Shown: positions 15,648 to 22,382 of the stretch, piece by piece
Position numbering within the stretch: position 1 is the stretch's first letter
How the letters are laid out: each line of letters opens with the position of its first letter
From: RGIG250 sp045616885
GTDB lineage: Bacteria > Bacillota > Negativicutes > Selenomonadales > Selenomonadaceae
Assembly (NCBI GenBank): GCA_045616885.1
Contig: JAZLHS010000142.1
Span: 1 to 22,382 of the forward strand
Reading direction: 5' to 3'
Length of the DNA stretch: 22,382 nucleotides
The notes under the pieces: model-generated
What the model was told of the DNA's origin: nothing
The model's database searches: none
What the model saw: only the letters and a program-made list of their open reading frames with translations
Position numbers and translations under genes: made by a program

Positions 15648-15676
15648 TTGTGTTTTATTATGTGTTTCGCTATAAT
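15648..15676 (+). promoter_or_regulatory. SigA-type promoter of the corrinoid operon
   Basis: TTGTGT (15648-15653), a 17-base spacer and a perfect TATAAT (15671-15676). A 12-base A6T6 palindrome (15626-15637) sits just upstream and could act as an UP element or curved DNA. No B12-box or cobalamin riboswitch is visible in the 50-base leader. Confidence 0.72.
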
Positions 15677-15729
15677 AGGGAACCAACCAAAAACATATTA
15701 ACGTAGTAGGTTAAAGGGTAAGGGAGGAT

Positions 15730-16083
15730 ATGCAGGGAGAAAGCAAAACTGCATCGGGAGTTATACCCGCGGAACACATGAAATTCATTCTTCGGCAAAT
15801 CCGGGAAATAAATTTCGGACAGCTGGTGCTGGTTGCTCAGGATGGCAAGCTGGTGCAAATAGAGAAGAGTGAAAAGATTCGTACCGCAGGGATGACCGGG
15901 CAGGACGGTTCGGCAGCCCCCCGTAAGAACTGGGACGAGAAGAAGCTGAGTGAGCATATTCAGCAGGAATTCTCCCGACTTATTTTCGGTAGGCTGACGA
16001 TAGTGGTTCAGAACCACACCGCTGTTCAGCTGGGAAGAACCGAAAACTGGCGCTTTACCGGTATGGACGGCGAAGGAATCTAA
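15730..16083 (+). CDS. Tandem DUF2292 (YezD-like) protein
   Basis: The protein has 117 residues. Single DUF2292 proteins are about 55-60 residues; here two copies are joined. Copy 1 covers about residues 17-53 (FILRQIREINFGQLVLVAQD, then GKLVQIEKSEKIR). Copy 2 covers about 74-110 (HIQQEFSRLIFGRLTIVVQN, then HTAVQLGRTENWRF). The family pattern is a helix, then FGxhxhhhqdGxhhxhxxxEkhR. Copy 2 has lost the Gly and Glu-Lys of the consensus, so it has diverged. The linker (about 54-70) is Gly/Ala-rich. The family has no firm biochemical function. As first gene behind the operon promoter and before the attenuator-like hairpin, it may have a regulatory or accessory role. GGGAGG lies close to the ATG. 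Confidence 0.75.
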   Translation: MQGESKTASGVIPAEHMKFILRQIREINFGQLVLVAQDGKLVQIEKSEKIRTAGMTGQDGSAAPRKNWDEKKLSEHIQQEFSRLIFGRLTIVVQNHTAVQLGRTENWRFTGMDGEGI

Positions 16084-16156
16084 AGGATGAGCTGAGAAAA
16101 GCAGTCCGGAAACAAGAAAAGTTGAACAATTATGTTACCAGCTGATTGGAAATACC

Positions 16157-16227
16157 AAAGGCAGGGGGTATCCGTTTAGGGAAAACAGACGGTTTTCTGT
16201 AAACGGATACCCCCAGCCTTTTATTTT
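16157..16227 (+). terminator. Very long hairpin with T-run between DUF2292 gene and corrinoid genes
   Basis: Three stacked stems form one arm. AAAGGC (16157-16162) pairs with GCCTTT (16216-16221), a 15-bp GC-rich stem pairs 16164-16178 with 16200-16214, and GAAAAC (16181-16186) pairs with GTTTTC (16192-16197). The loop is AGACG, and only A-A and G-G/T-G mismatches occur between the stems. TTTTATTTT follows. The next gene's ribosome binding site begins 19 bases after the T-run, which leaves no room for a separate promoter. It is therefore a partial terminator, an attenuator or an mRNA-stabilising structure inside the operon. Confidence 0.8.
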
Positions 16228-16261
16228 CTGCAAGACTGGAGTATCAAAGGAGACGAGAATT

Positions 16262-16933
16262 ATGGCAAAGGCAAAAGAAGAATTATTTCAGGCAATCGCT
16301 GACGCAGTAGTAGACATGGATGAGGATGCGGTAGAGGAACTGACGCAGGAATCTCTGGAAGAAAATATTGATGCCTATGAGACGATTGACAACGGTCTCA
16401 CGAAGGGCATGGAAAGAGCCGGTGAGCTTTTTGAAGAAGAAGAATACTTCGTACCTGAGCTGCTGATGTGCTCCGATGCAATGAATCTTGGTATCGATAT
16501 TCTCAAGCCGCACCTGAAAGCAAACGAGGGACGCAAGAAGGGCAAGGTAGTCATCGGTGTAGTAGCCGGTGATACCCACGACATAGGAAAGAATCTGGTG
16601 GCGCTGATGCTGGAAACCGGCGGCTTTGAAGTAGTCGACCTGGGGCGTGATATCGCGCCGGAGGAGTTTGTCGCCAAGGCGAAGGGCGTGCAGGCAGATA
16701 TCATTGGTATCGGTACGCTGATGACTACCACAATGTCGGGCATGAAACAGGTCGTGGATATTTTGAAGGCAGAGGGCATTAAAGACCGCTACAAAGTTCT
16801 GGTTGGAGGGGCACCGATTTCTCCCGCCTTTGCCAGCAAGATAGGAGCTGACGGCTACGCAAGAAATGCGGCCGAGGCGGTAAGAGTGGCAGAGGGACTG
16901 CTGGCCGGGGAATCTATTGCCGCTGCAGGCTGA
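16262..16933 (+). CDS. Methyltransferase cognate corrinoid protein
   Basis: The protein has 223 residues, the usual size of MtmC/MttC/MtaC-type corrinoid proteins. Residues 1-90 form the helical cap domain (MERAGELFEEEEYFVPELLM). Residues 95-220 form the B12-binding Rossmann-like domain with the base-off motif DTHDIGKNL (Asp104, His106, Gly109), then GGFEVVDLGRDI, IGIGTLMTTTM and VLVGGAPIS. His106 should be the lower cobalt ligand. The cofactor in the Co(I) state accepts a methyl group from a substrate-specific methyltransferase and passes it on. AAAGGAG precedes the ATG. It is the first of a tight set of genes with gaps of 12-33 bases, so it is co-transcribed with both methyltransferases and the reactivase. 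Confidence 0.95.
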   Translation: MAKAKEELFQAIADAVVDMDEDAVEELTQESLEENIDAYETIDNGLTKGMERAGELFEEEEYFVPELLMCSDAMNLGIDILKPHLKANEGRKKGKVVIGVVAGDTHDIGKNLVALMLETGGFEVVDLGRDIAPEEFVAKAKGVQADIIGIGTLMTTTMSGMKQVVDILKAEGIKDRYKVLVGGAPISPAFASKIGADGYARNAAEAVRVAEGLLAGESIAAAG

Positions 16934-16945
16934 GGAGGTAAGTGT

Positions 16946-17974
16946 ATGAGCAATGATGTTTTATCGCCAAAGGAGCGGCTTATCCGTAGACTGAACAAGG
17001 AAAAGACGGACAGAAGACCGGTAATATGTCCAGGCGGCATGATGAACTCCGCAATCGTAGATGTCATGGAAGCACATGGTCATGTGCTCCCGGATGGACA
17101 CAGTGATGCCTCAATAATGTCAAGACTGGCAGAAGATGTGCAGCAGGACACAGGCTTTGAGAATTTCGGCGTGCCATTTTGCATGACCGTAGAGGCAGAG
17201 GCCCTGGGCAGTGAAATAGATTTTGGAACCCTTCAGTGCGAGCCGAAAATTGCCAAGGAGGTATTTCCTTCGGTCAGCGTGGTTGAGTATAAGCAGCCGC
17301 TGACCGTAGTAAACAGCAAGCGGGCGGGAGTGGTTTTTGACGCCATCAGCCAGATGTCCAAAAGAAATCCGGAGGTTCCGGTTATCGGAAGTATCACCGG
17401 GCCCGTAAGCACAGCAGCTTCCGTAGTCGACCCGATGAAATTCTTGCGGGAACTGGTAAAGAGTAAGGATGATTCCCATCGCTTTATGGATTATGTGACA
17501 AAGCAGTTGATTGATTATGCCCGCTACATGGTAGACAACGGGGCATCGGTAATCTCCATTGCCGACCCTACGGCTACCGGTGAAATCCTTGGGCCGCGGC
17601 TTTTCCGCAATTATGCGGTGCCCTACCTTAACCAGCTGACCGATGCGGTACAGGCGATGGGGATACCGGTCATCGTTCACATCTGCGGACAGCTGAGAGC
17701 GGTAACGGCAGATGTGGCTGATCTTCATGCCAATGCCATAAGCGTGGATGCGCTGGTGAGCCTCCGAAAGCTGAAGGAGGCATACCCTCATATTACAACA
17801 ATGGGCAATCTTAGTACCTTCATGCTGGAGTTCAGTGAGCCGGACAAGGTGCAGAGAGGCACAGAGGTGCTGCTGCGGGATGGAATTGACATCATGGCAC
17901 CGGCCTGCGGGCTGAGTACATCAACTCCTTTGAAAAATATTCAGGCATTTACCGGCACGGTCAAAGCTGAATGA
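16946..17974 (+). CDS. MtaA/CmuA-type methyltransferase (UroD fold)
   Basis: The protein has 342 residues, typical for the family. The N-terminal part begins PKERLIRRLNKEKTDRRPVI with CPGGMMNSAIVDVM. The core includes GSITGPVSTAASVV, ASVISIADPTATGEILGPRL, and the zinc site VIVHICGQ (His245, Cys247) with a late Cys321 in APACGLSTSTP. Zinc in these enzymes activates a thiol or hydroxyl for methyl transfer to or from a corrinoid protein. It begins 12 bases after the corrinoid protein gene with AGGAGG upstream, so that protein is its likely partner. Family members include methanol/methylamine CoM methyltransferases, chloromethane CmuA and demethylases of methoxylated aromatics. The methyl donor here is unknown. 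Confidence 0.92.
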   Translation: MSNDVLSPKERLIRRLNKEKTDRRPVICPGGMMNSAIVDVMEAHGHVLPDGHSDASIMSRLAEDVQQDTGFENFGVPFCMTVEAEALGSEIDFGTLQCEPKIAKEVFPSVSVVEYKQPLTVVNSKRAGVVFDAISQMSKRNPEVPVIGSITGPVSTAASVVDPMKFLRELVKSKDDSHRFMDYVTKQLIDYARYMVDNGASVISIADPTATGEILGPRLFRNYAVPYLNQLTDAVQAMGIPVIVHICGQLRAVTADVADLHANAISVDALVSLRKLKEAYPHITTMGNLSTFMLEFSEPDKVQRGTEVLLRDGIDIMAPACGLSTSTPLKNIQAFTGTVKAE

Positions 17975-17992
17975 GAAACGGGTGAGCTAGTA

Positions 17993-19915
17993 ATGAGTAC
18001 ATATCAGGTTGTGTTTCAGCCCTCTGGCAGAAGGGGACTGATCGAAGAAGGTAAATCGTTGCTGCAGGCAGCACAGGAGCTTGGCGTCGGTATCGAGGCG
18101 GCTTGCGGCGGCGCTATGGTCTGCGGCAAGTGCAAAGTGGTGCCGGAGTTTGGCTCCTTTGAGAAACTTTCCCTCGTTTCCAAAACGGAGAATATATCAT
18201 CTCTTAGTGAAGTTGAAAAGCGGGTACTTCGCCCGGAGGAGATAGCGGAAGGATACCGTCTGGCCTGTTGTACACGGATACAGGGAGATATAGTAGTCAC
18301 CGTGCCGCAGGCAAGCCGCAAGGCCAAACAGGTAGTGCTGGAAGAAGGTACCAGCCGCAGGATAGAAATAAAGCCGGCGGTAAAAAATTATTACCTTGAA
18401 CTGGTGCCGGCAACTCTGGAAGATCCCCGCAGCGACAGTCAGCGGGTGCTGGATGCACTTGAAAAGGAATACAGCCTGAAGGGTCTGAATTTTGACTATA
18501 CGGCACTTATCTCTCTGCCGCAGATACTGCGGGAAAATGAATGGCGCATTACCGTTACGGTAAAGGATGAGAAGAAAGAAATAGTTCGCCTGCAGGGTGG
18601 GAAGAACGAAACTTGCCTTGGCGTCGCTATAGACATCGGAACCACGACTCTGGCAGCCTACCTTTGCGAGCTGACGACCGGTGAAGTTTTACAGAAAGCA
18701 TCCCGCATGAATTCCCAGATAGGCTACGGAGAAGATGTCCTTTCCCGAATATCATATGCTTCAAATGAGCCCGGCGGTCTGCAGAAGCTGCAGTCGGTAA
18801 TCGTAAAGGACGTCAATGAGCTTGTAGCGGAGCTGACGGAGAAAGCCGGGTATACATCTTTTCAGGTGGATGAGCTGGTACTCGTTTACAATACCGCGAT
18901 GCATCACCTGGCCCTTGGCCTGAATCCCGGATATGTCGGTCGTTCGCCGTTTGCTCCCGTTATTTCCGACTCGCTGGATGTGAAGGCGAGAGATATTGGC
19001 ATCCGCATCAGCAGCGGCGGCTGGGTGCACTCGCTTCCTATCGAGGCTGGCTTTGTCGGGGCAGATAATGTAGCCGTCCTGCTGGCCGAGGAGCCGTACA
19101 ACAGCGACAAGGTAAAGCTGATTATCGATATCGGCACCAACGGCGAAATCGACTTAGGCAACAAGGACAGACTTCTCTGCACATCGTGTGCTACGGGCCC
19201 GGCTCTGGAGGGCGCGCAGATAAAATTCGGAATGAGGGCGGCACCGGGAGCGATAGAGAAGGTCATCATTGATAAGGAGACGCTGGAGCCGCGGTACAAG
19301 GTAATCGGCAGCGACAGCTGGTATCCTGAGAATACAAAGCCGGGAACACTCGGTATCTGCGGAAGCGGAATAATCGATGTTTTTGCAGCCTTGTTCAAGG
19401 CGGGAATTGTTGAAAAGAGCGGCCGCATAAATAGGAAGCTTTCAACAAACCGTATCCGCAAGGATGAGAACGGCAAGCTGGAATATGTGCTGGCCTGGGC
19501 AGAGGAGACCGGTATCAATCGTGACATCACGGTCACTCAGGCAGATGTACGAGCCATTCAGCTGGCCAAGGCGGCCATTTATGTGGGAGCCGAGTACCTG
19601 ATGAACAGATACGGGGTGAAGCAGCTGGACGAAGTAGTGCTGGCCGGAGCTTTCGGCAGCTATATAAACAAGGAAAGCGCTCTGGCAATGGGGATGTTCC
19701 CGGACTGCCCGTTGGAAAACATCCATGCAGTAGGAAATGCGGCCGGAGACGGTGCCCGCATAGCCCTGCTGAATGTAGAGAAGCGGCGCGAGGCCGCCAG
19801 AGTAGCGAGACAGGTTGAATTCGTGGAGACGGCGGTTGAGCCGGATTTCCAGCAGCGCTTTATGGAAGCTATTTCCATTCCCCATAGCACTGCGGAGTTT
19901 CCTCACTTGAAATAA
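17993..19915 (+). CDS. Corrinoid protein reductive activator (RACo/RamA-type, [2Fe-2S] + ASKHA)
   Basis: This is a 640-residue protein. Residues 1-100 form a plant-type [2Fe-2S] ferredoxin domain with Cys38, Cys44, Cys47 and Cys92 (CGGAMVCGKCKV, then YRLACC). A linker to about 205 is followed by an actin-like ATPase (ASKHA, DUF4445) with phosphate loops VAIDIGTTTLAAY (about 211) and LIIDIGTNGEIDLG (about 377) and a late VVLAGAFGSYINKESALAMG (about 547). Such proteins use ATP and an electron donor to reduce inactive Co(II) corrinoid protein to Co(I). The N-terminal 2Fe-2S layout is RACo-like; archaeal RamA instead carries C-terminal 4Fe-4S clusters. It lies 18 bases behind one methyltransferase and 33 before the other. 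Confidence 0.93.
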   Translation: MSTYQVVFQPSGRRGLIEEGKSLLQAAQELGVGIEAACGGAMVCGKCKVVPEFGSFEKLSLVSKTENISSLSEVEKRVLRPEEIAEGYRLACCTRIQGDIVVTVPQASRKAKQVVLEEGTSRRIEIKPAVKNYYLELVPATLEDPRSDSQRVLDALEKEYSLKGLNFDYTALISLPQILRENEWRITVTVKDEKKEIVRLQGGKNETCLGVAIDIGTTTLAAYLCELTTGEVLQKASRMNSQIGYGEDVLSRISYASNEPGGLQKLQSVIVKDVNELVAELTEKAGYTSFQVDELVLVYNTAMHHLALGLNPGYVGRSPFAPVISDSLDVKARDIGIRISSGGWVHSLPIEAGFVGADNVAVLLAEEPYNSDKVKLIIDIGTNGEIDLGNKDRLLCTSCATGPALEGAQIKFGMRAAPGAIEKVIIDKETLEPRYKVIGSDSWYPENTKPGTLGICGSGIIDVFAALFKAGIVEKSGRINRKLSTNRIRKDENGKLEYVLAWAEETGINRDITVTQADVRAIQLAKAAIYVGAEYLMNRYGVKQLDEVVLAGAFGSYINKESALAMGMFPDCPLENIHAVGNAAGDGARIALLNVEKRREAARVARQVEFVETAVEPDFQQRFMEAISIPHSTAEFPHLK

Positions 19916-19948
19916 CAGGACTGAAAAAGAAAGGCTGATGAGATAATT

Positions 19949-21046
19949 ATGGCAGAACAGCTCAAAGACCAGATGACAGCTATAGAGCGAATGGCAGCCT
20001 ATGCGGCAGGAAAGGATATCGACCGTTTGCCGTGCGTGCCGATCGTGGGCAATACGGCGGCCAGGGTAATCGGGGTCAAGGTTTCGGAATTCCGAGGAAA
20101 CGGAGCTTTGATTGCCAAAGCGCATATCGAAGCGTACAAGCTGTTTCATTATGACAATATCCGAGTATTTACGGATTTATATACTCAGGCAGAGGCTATG
20201 GGCTCGCAGGTGGTTTATCCGGAGGACGAAACAGCGTATCTCGGGGAGCCGGTCATCAAGCTGGATCGCAGACTGAGCAATCTGGCGGAAATTGACCGGC
20301 TGGAGCCGGCAGACCCATACAAGGATGGCAATCTTCCCGAGCATCTTGAGGCGATGAAAATCGTAGTTGATGCCGTCGGCAAGGAAGTTCCGGTAGGCGG
20401 AGCTGTCACCGGCCCCTTTACCAATTCCTCCTTTTTGGTCGGCGCAGAGAATCTCGTGCGCTTGACGCTGAAGAACCCAGAGGCAGTTCATAAGCTTTGC
20501 AAGGTTTCGCTGGAGAGCAATCTTCGCTATGTCGATGCTGTTATTGCGGCTGGTGTAACTCCGAGCCTGACAGATGCAATGTCCTCCAGCACCGTTATCA
20601 GTCCGGCGCTGTTCCGGGAATTCTCCCTGCCTTACCTGAAGCAGCTTATCGACCATATTCATGCAAAGGGAAAGAAGGTCACTCTCCACATCTGTGGCAA
20701 AACGGACGGAATCTGGGAAGATATGGTGAAGGCAGGAGCTGACTGCCTGAGCATAGATAACGATGCAGATATCGCTCTGGCTAAAAAGCTGGTAGGTGAC
20801 AAGGTAATGCTGATGGGCAATGTCCGTCCTTCAGAAACTATGCTGGAAGGTACGGTAGAGGATGTCCGAAAGGCGACGGTAGAAGTAGTCCGCAAGGTCT
20901 GGGACAGCCCAAAGGGCTTTATCGTTGCCAGTGGGTGCAGCCTGCCGACGGAAACACCGTTTGAGAACATCCATGAAATGCTCAATACGGTTCGCCGAAT
21001 CGGCAATCCATTCAAAATCAAATCAGCGGAAGAAATTCAGGGATAA
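19949..21046 (+). CDS. Second MtaA/CmuA-type methyltransferase (UroD fold)
   Basis: The protein has 365 residues. Features include MTAIERMAAYAAGKDIDRLP, GGAVTGPFTNSSFLVGAE, VTPSLTDAMSSSTVISPALF with REFSLPYL, and the zinc site VTLHICGKTD (His247, Cys249) with Cys330 in ASGCSLPTETPFENI. The aligned catalytic features match the first enzyme, but the rest is clearly diverged. They are therefore not a recent duplication and probably have different methyl donors or acceptors. One may load the corrinoid protein and the other unload it. Seventeen bases separate it from the transporter binding protein gene. No pterin-binding methyltransferase is present to link to tetrahydrofolate. Confidence 0.92.
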   Translation: MAEQLKDQMTAIERMAAYAAGKDIDRLPCVPIVGNTAARVIGVKVSEFRGNGALIAKAHIEAYKLFHYDNIRVFTDLYTQAEAMGSQVVYPEDETAYLGEPVIKLDRRLSNLAEIDRLEPADPYKDGNLPEHLEAMKIVVDAVGKEVPVGGAVTGPFTNSSFLVGAENLVRLTLKNPEAVHKLCKVSLESNLRYVDAVIAAGVTPSLTDAMSSSTVISPALFREFSLPYLKQLIDHIHAKGKKVTLHICGKTDGIWEDMVKAGADCLSIDNDADIALAKKLVGDKVMLMGNVRPSETMLEGTVEDVRKATVEVVRKVWDSPKGFIVASGCSLPTETPFENIHEMLNTVRRIGNPFKIKSAEEIQG

Positions 21047-21063
21047 GAAATAGAGGTAAAGCC

Positions 21064-22128
21064 ATGAAAAAGATATTGGCATTTTTAATAGCAGTGAGTC
21101 TGTCTGTCCTGATTGCTGCCTGCGGTGGTGGGGGCGGTCAGACGCCGAAGGATAAGAGTACCGGCAAGGAACTCACACCCTTCAAAATCGGTTATCTGGC
21201 CTCAACCGGCCATGTTCTCTACTTTATTGCTCAGGAGAAGGGTTATTTTGCCGAAGAAGGTCTGAAGTCCGAGCTGGTTCTTTTCAACAATTCCGGTGAG
21301 GGTATTACGGCTGTTGCCAGCGGAAAATTGGATGCGGGCGCTTTCGGAAGCTCGGCTCCGCTGGTATTCATTTCAAAAGGCAGCAATATCACAGCCTTTG
21401 GCGGTCAGATGTCCCAGGGACACGCACTGGTGGCAAAGGCAGACAAGGCCGCTGGTTTCAGCAGTAAGGATTATCTGAAGGGCAAGACGATTGCCACTGT
21501 CCGCCTTGCTACCGGTGATATCGTTTTTCGTGAGGCAGCTATCCAGCAGGGCTTGAAAATCGGTGTTGATGTTGTCTTCCGCGAGATGGAATCGGCTTCT
21601 GCCGCTATGGAGGCCGTAAAGAACGGTGCTGCCGATGCCGCCGTTGTCTGGACCCCCTTCCGCAAGATGGCTGAGGCACAGGGACTGAAGGTCGTAAAGT
21701 ATTCTTCGGAGGTCGACGGCTTTGTCAATCATCCCTGCTGCCGTCAGATTGCCGCTACTAAGGCGCTGGAGAAGAATCCTGCCAAGTATGAGGCCTTCAT
21801 GCGGGCCCTCATTAAGGCGTACCGCTTCTACAAGAATGACCAGAAGGGCACAATCGACATTTTGGCAAAATATGTCAAGATTGATAAGCAGACTCTCCAT
21901 GACGAAACTTACGGCGGCTTTGTAGAGTCCAATCCTGACCCGACCGGCAAGGCCTTCGCGGCATTTTACGGCTATATGAAGGATGTAAACTATATTCATA
22001 AGGACTTCGATGTTCAGAAACACATCAACACTTCAATCTATAAGAATGCTTTGACAACGCTGCTGAAGGCTGAGCCTGACGATGCGGTGTTCAAGAAGCT
22101 GGAAGCAGATTTTGCCAAGAATAATTAA
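21064..22128 (+). CDS. NitT/TauT-type ABC transporter substrate-binding lipoprotein
   Basis: The protein has 354 residues. The signal peptide, MKKILAFLIAVSLSVLIAAC, ends in the lipobox LIAAC with lipid-modified Cys20, followed by a Gly-rich linker. The mature part follows the NMT1/SsuA/TauA-like order: FKIGYLASTGHVLYFIAQEK with GYFAEEGL, ITAVASGKLDAGAFGSSAPL, LKGKTIATVRLATGD and GAADAAVVWTPF. Family members bind nitrate, taurine, alkane sulfonates, thiamine precursors and similar small solutes. It is the fifth gene from the corrinoid protein in a tight operon and is followed by an overlapping permease gene. It probably captures the methylated substrate or a product of the methyltransferases. 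The ligand is not identifiable from the sequence. Confidence 0.92.
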   Translation: MKKILAFLIAVSLSVLIAACGGGGGQTPKDKSTGKELTPFKIGYLASTGHVLYFIAQEKGYFAEEGLKSELVLFNNSGEGITAVASGKLDAGAFGSSAPLVFISKGSNITAFGGQMSQGHALVAKADKAAGFSSKDYLKGKTIATVRLATGDIVFREAAIQQGLKIGVDVVFREMESASAAMEAVKNGAADAAVVWTPFRKMAEAQGLKVVKYSSEVDGFVNHPCCRQIAATKALEKNPAKYEAFMRALIKAYRFYKNDQKGTIDILAKYVKIDKQTLHDETYGGFVESNPDPTGKAFAAFYGYMKDVNYIHKDFDVQKHINTSIYKNALTTLLKAEPDDAVFKKLEADFAKNN

Positions 22129-22382
22129 AGAGCAGATAAACCTGTCCAATGCGCTGTTTCTGCTGCTGCTGTCGCTGGTGCTTCCAGCGGCGGCAGCAGG
22201 CGCTGGGACAGAGCTTTGGTATCTGCCGGCCATTGTGTTCCTGATTGAAATTAATGCTCTGCTGGCCAGCTGGCGGGGGGCAAAAAATCTGGTACAGGTC
22301 AGGGATGTTACGGCCATTTCCTTTGGACTCCTGTTGCTTTGGGAGCTGATGACATCCCGGCTGGAAGTCTTGGATCCGTTTT
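22112..22382 (+). CDS. ABC transporter permease, N-terminal fragment (cut by window end)
   Basis: An open frame runs from a TTG at 22112 to the window end (90 codons seen). It starts MPRIIKEQINLSNALFLLLL and overlaps the binding-protein gene by 17 bases. GGAAG lies upstream at 22101-22105. Three hydrophobic segments are visible (about residues 12-30, 38-52 and 73-83). The stretch ISFGLLLLWELMTSRLEVLD, followed by PF, matches the region that opens SsuC/TauC-type permeases, which normally continues with a PSP-x-V motif. The two extra hydrophobic segments before it are unusual for that family. The actual start could be further downstream if TTG is not used. The ATPase gene is presumably outside the window. 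Confidence 0.7.
   Translation, partial: MPRIIKEQINLSNALFLLLLSLVLPAAAAGAGTELWYLPAIVFLIEINALLASWRGAKNLVQVRDVTAISFGLLLLWELMTSRLEVLDPF

Noticed and set aside
15503..16261. Cobalamin riboswitch controlling the corrinoid operon
   Set aside because: This was expected from the gene content, but no B12-box-like core or long structured leader is present. The only large structure is the simple hairpin at 16157-16227.
17993..19915. Calling the iron-sulfur ATPase an ordinary ferredoxin or a FGGY/hydantoinase-type protein
   Set aside because: The N-terminal Cys38/44/47/92 pattern followed by the late ASKHA motifs and the corrinoid neighbours fits the corrinoid-reactivation family better.
1..22382. CRISPR array, insertion sequence, prophage or integrase
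   Set aside because: No regularly spaced repeats, transposase or recombinase motifs were seen in any frame.

Overview
The window looks like chromosome from an anaerobic, flagellated member of the Bacillota, most plausibly a Negativicutes (Selenomonas-like). This taxonomic call is inference. It rests on the Firmicutes-style 5S rRNA, the FakA/YloV and YjfB protein families, the SigD-type promoter, and a corrinoid methyltransferase operon. No taxon-specific marker was checked by database search.

Region 1 (1-910) is the 3' end of an rRNA operon (5S plus terminator). It is followed by a small membrane-anchored hypothetical protein and a tRNA-Val(UAC) with its own promoter and terminator. Region 2 (910-4460) is a minus-strand pair: a large FtsA-like actin-fold ATPase with an unusual DNA-binding-like N-terminus and repeated C-terminal domains, then an Lrp/AsnC regulator. 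Region 3 (4460-6870) runs on the plus strand. It holds a FakA/YloV-like protein whose kinase metal-binding motif is gone, a flagellar-type small protein behind a good SigD-type promoter, and a gene-free stretch. That stretch contains a roughly 155-nt rod-like inverted repeat followed by a strong terminator.

Region 4 (6900-10980) is a two-gene signalling unit: a membrane-anchored BMP/PnrA-family binding protein and a hybrid histidine kinase (HisKA-HATPase-REC-HPt). Region 5 (11013-14581) carries a dGTPase-like HD hydrolase, a GT41 (SPINDLY/OGT-like) glycosyltransferase, a YjfB-like motility protein and a double zinc-ribbon protein.

Region 6 (14612-22382) is the most unusual part, a corrinoid-dependent methyl-transfer locus. 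A divergent short UroD-fold methyltransferase-like gene faces an operon that begins with a protein made of two DUF2292 (YezD) domains. A very long hairpin with a terminator-like T-run follows. After it come a corrinoid protein, two MtaA/CmuA-type methyltransferases flanking a RACo/RamA-type corrinoid reactivase, a NitT/TauT-type substrate-binding lipoprotein and the start of its permease. Read together, these genes could import a small methylated compound and move its methyl group through a corrinoid protein. The substrate cannot be read from the sequence, and no tetrahydrofolate (pterin-binding) methyltransferase is present in the window.
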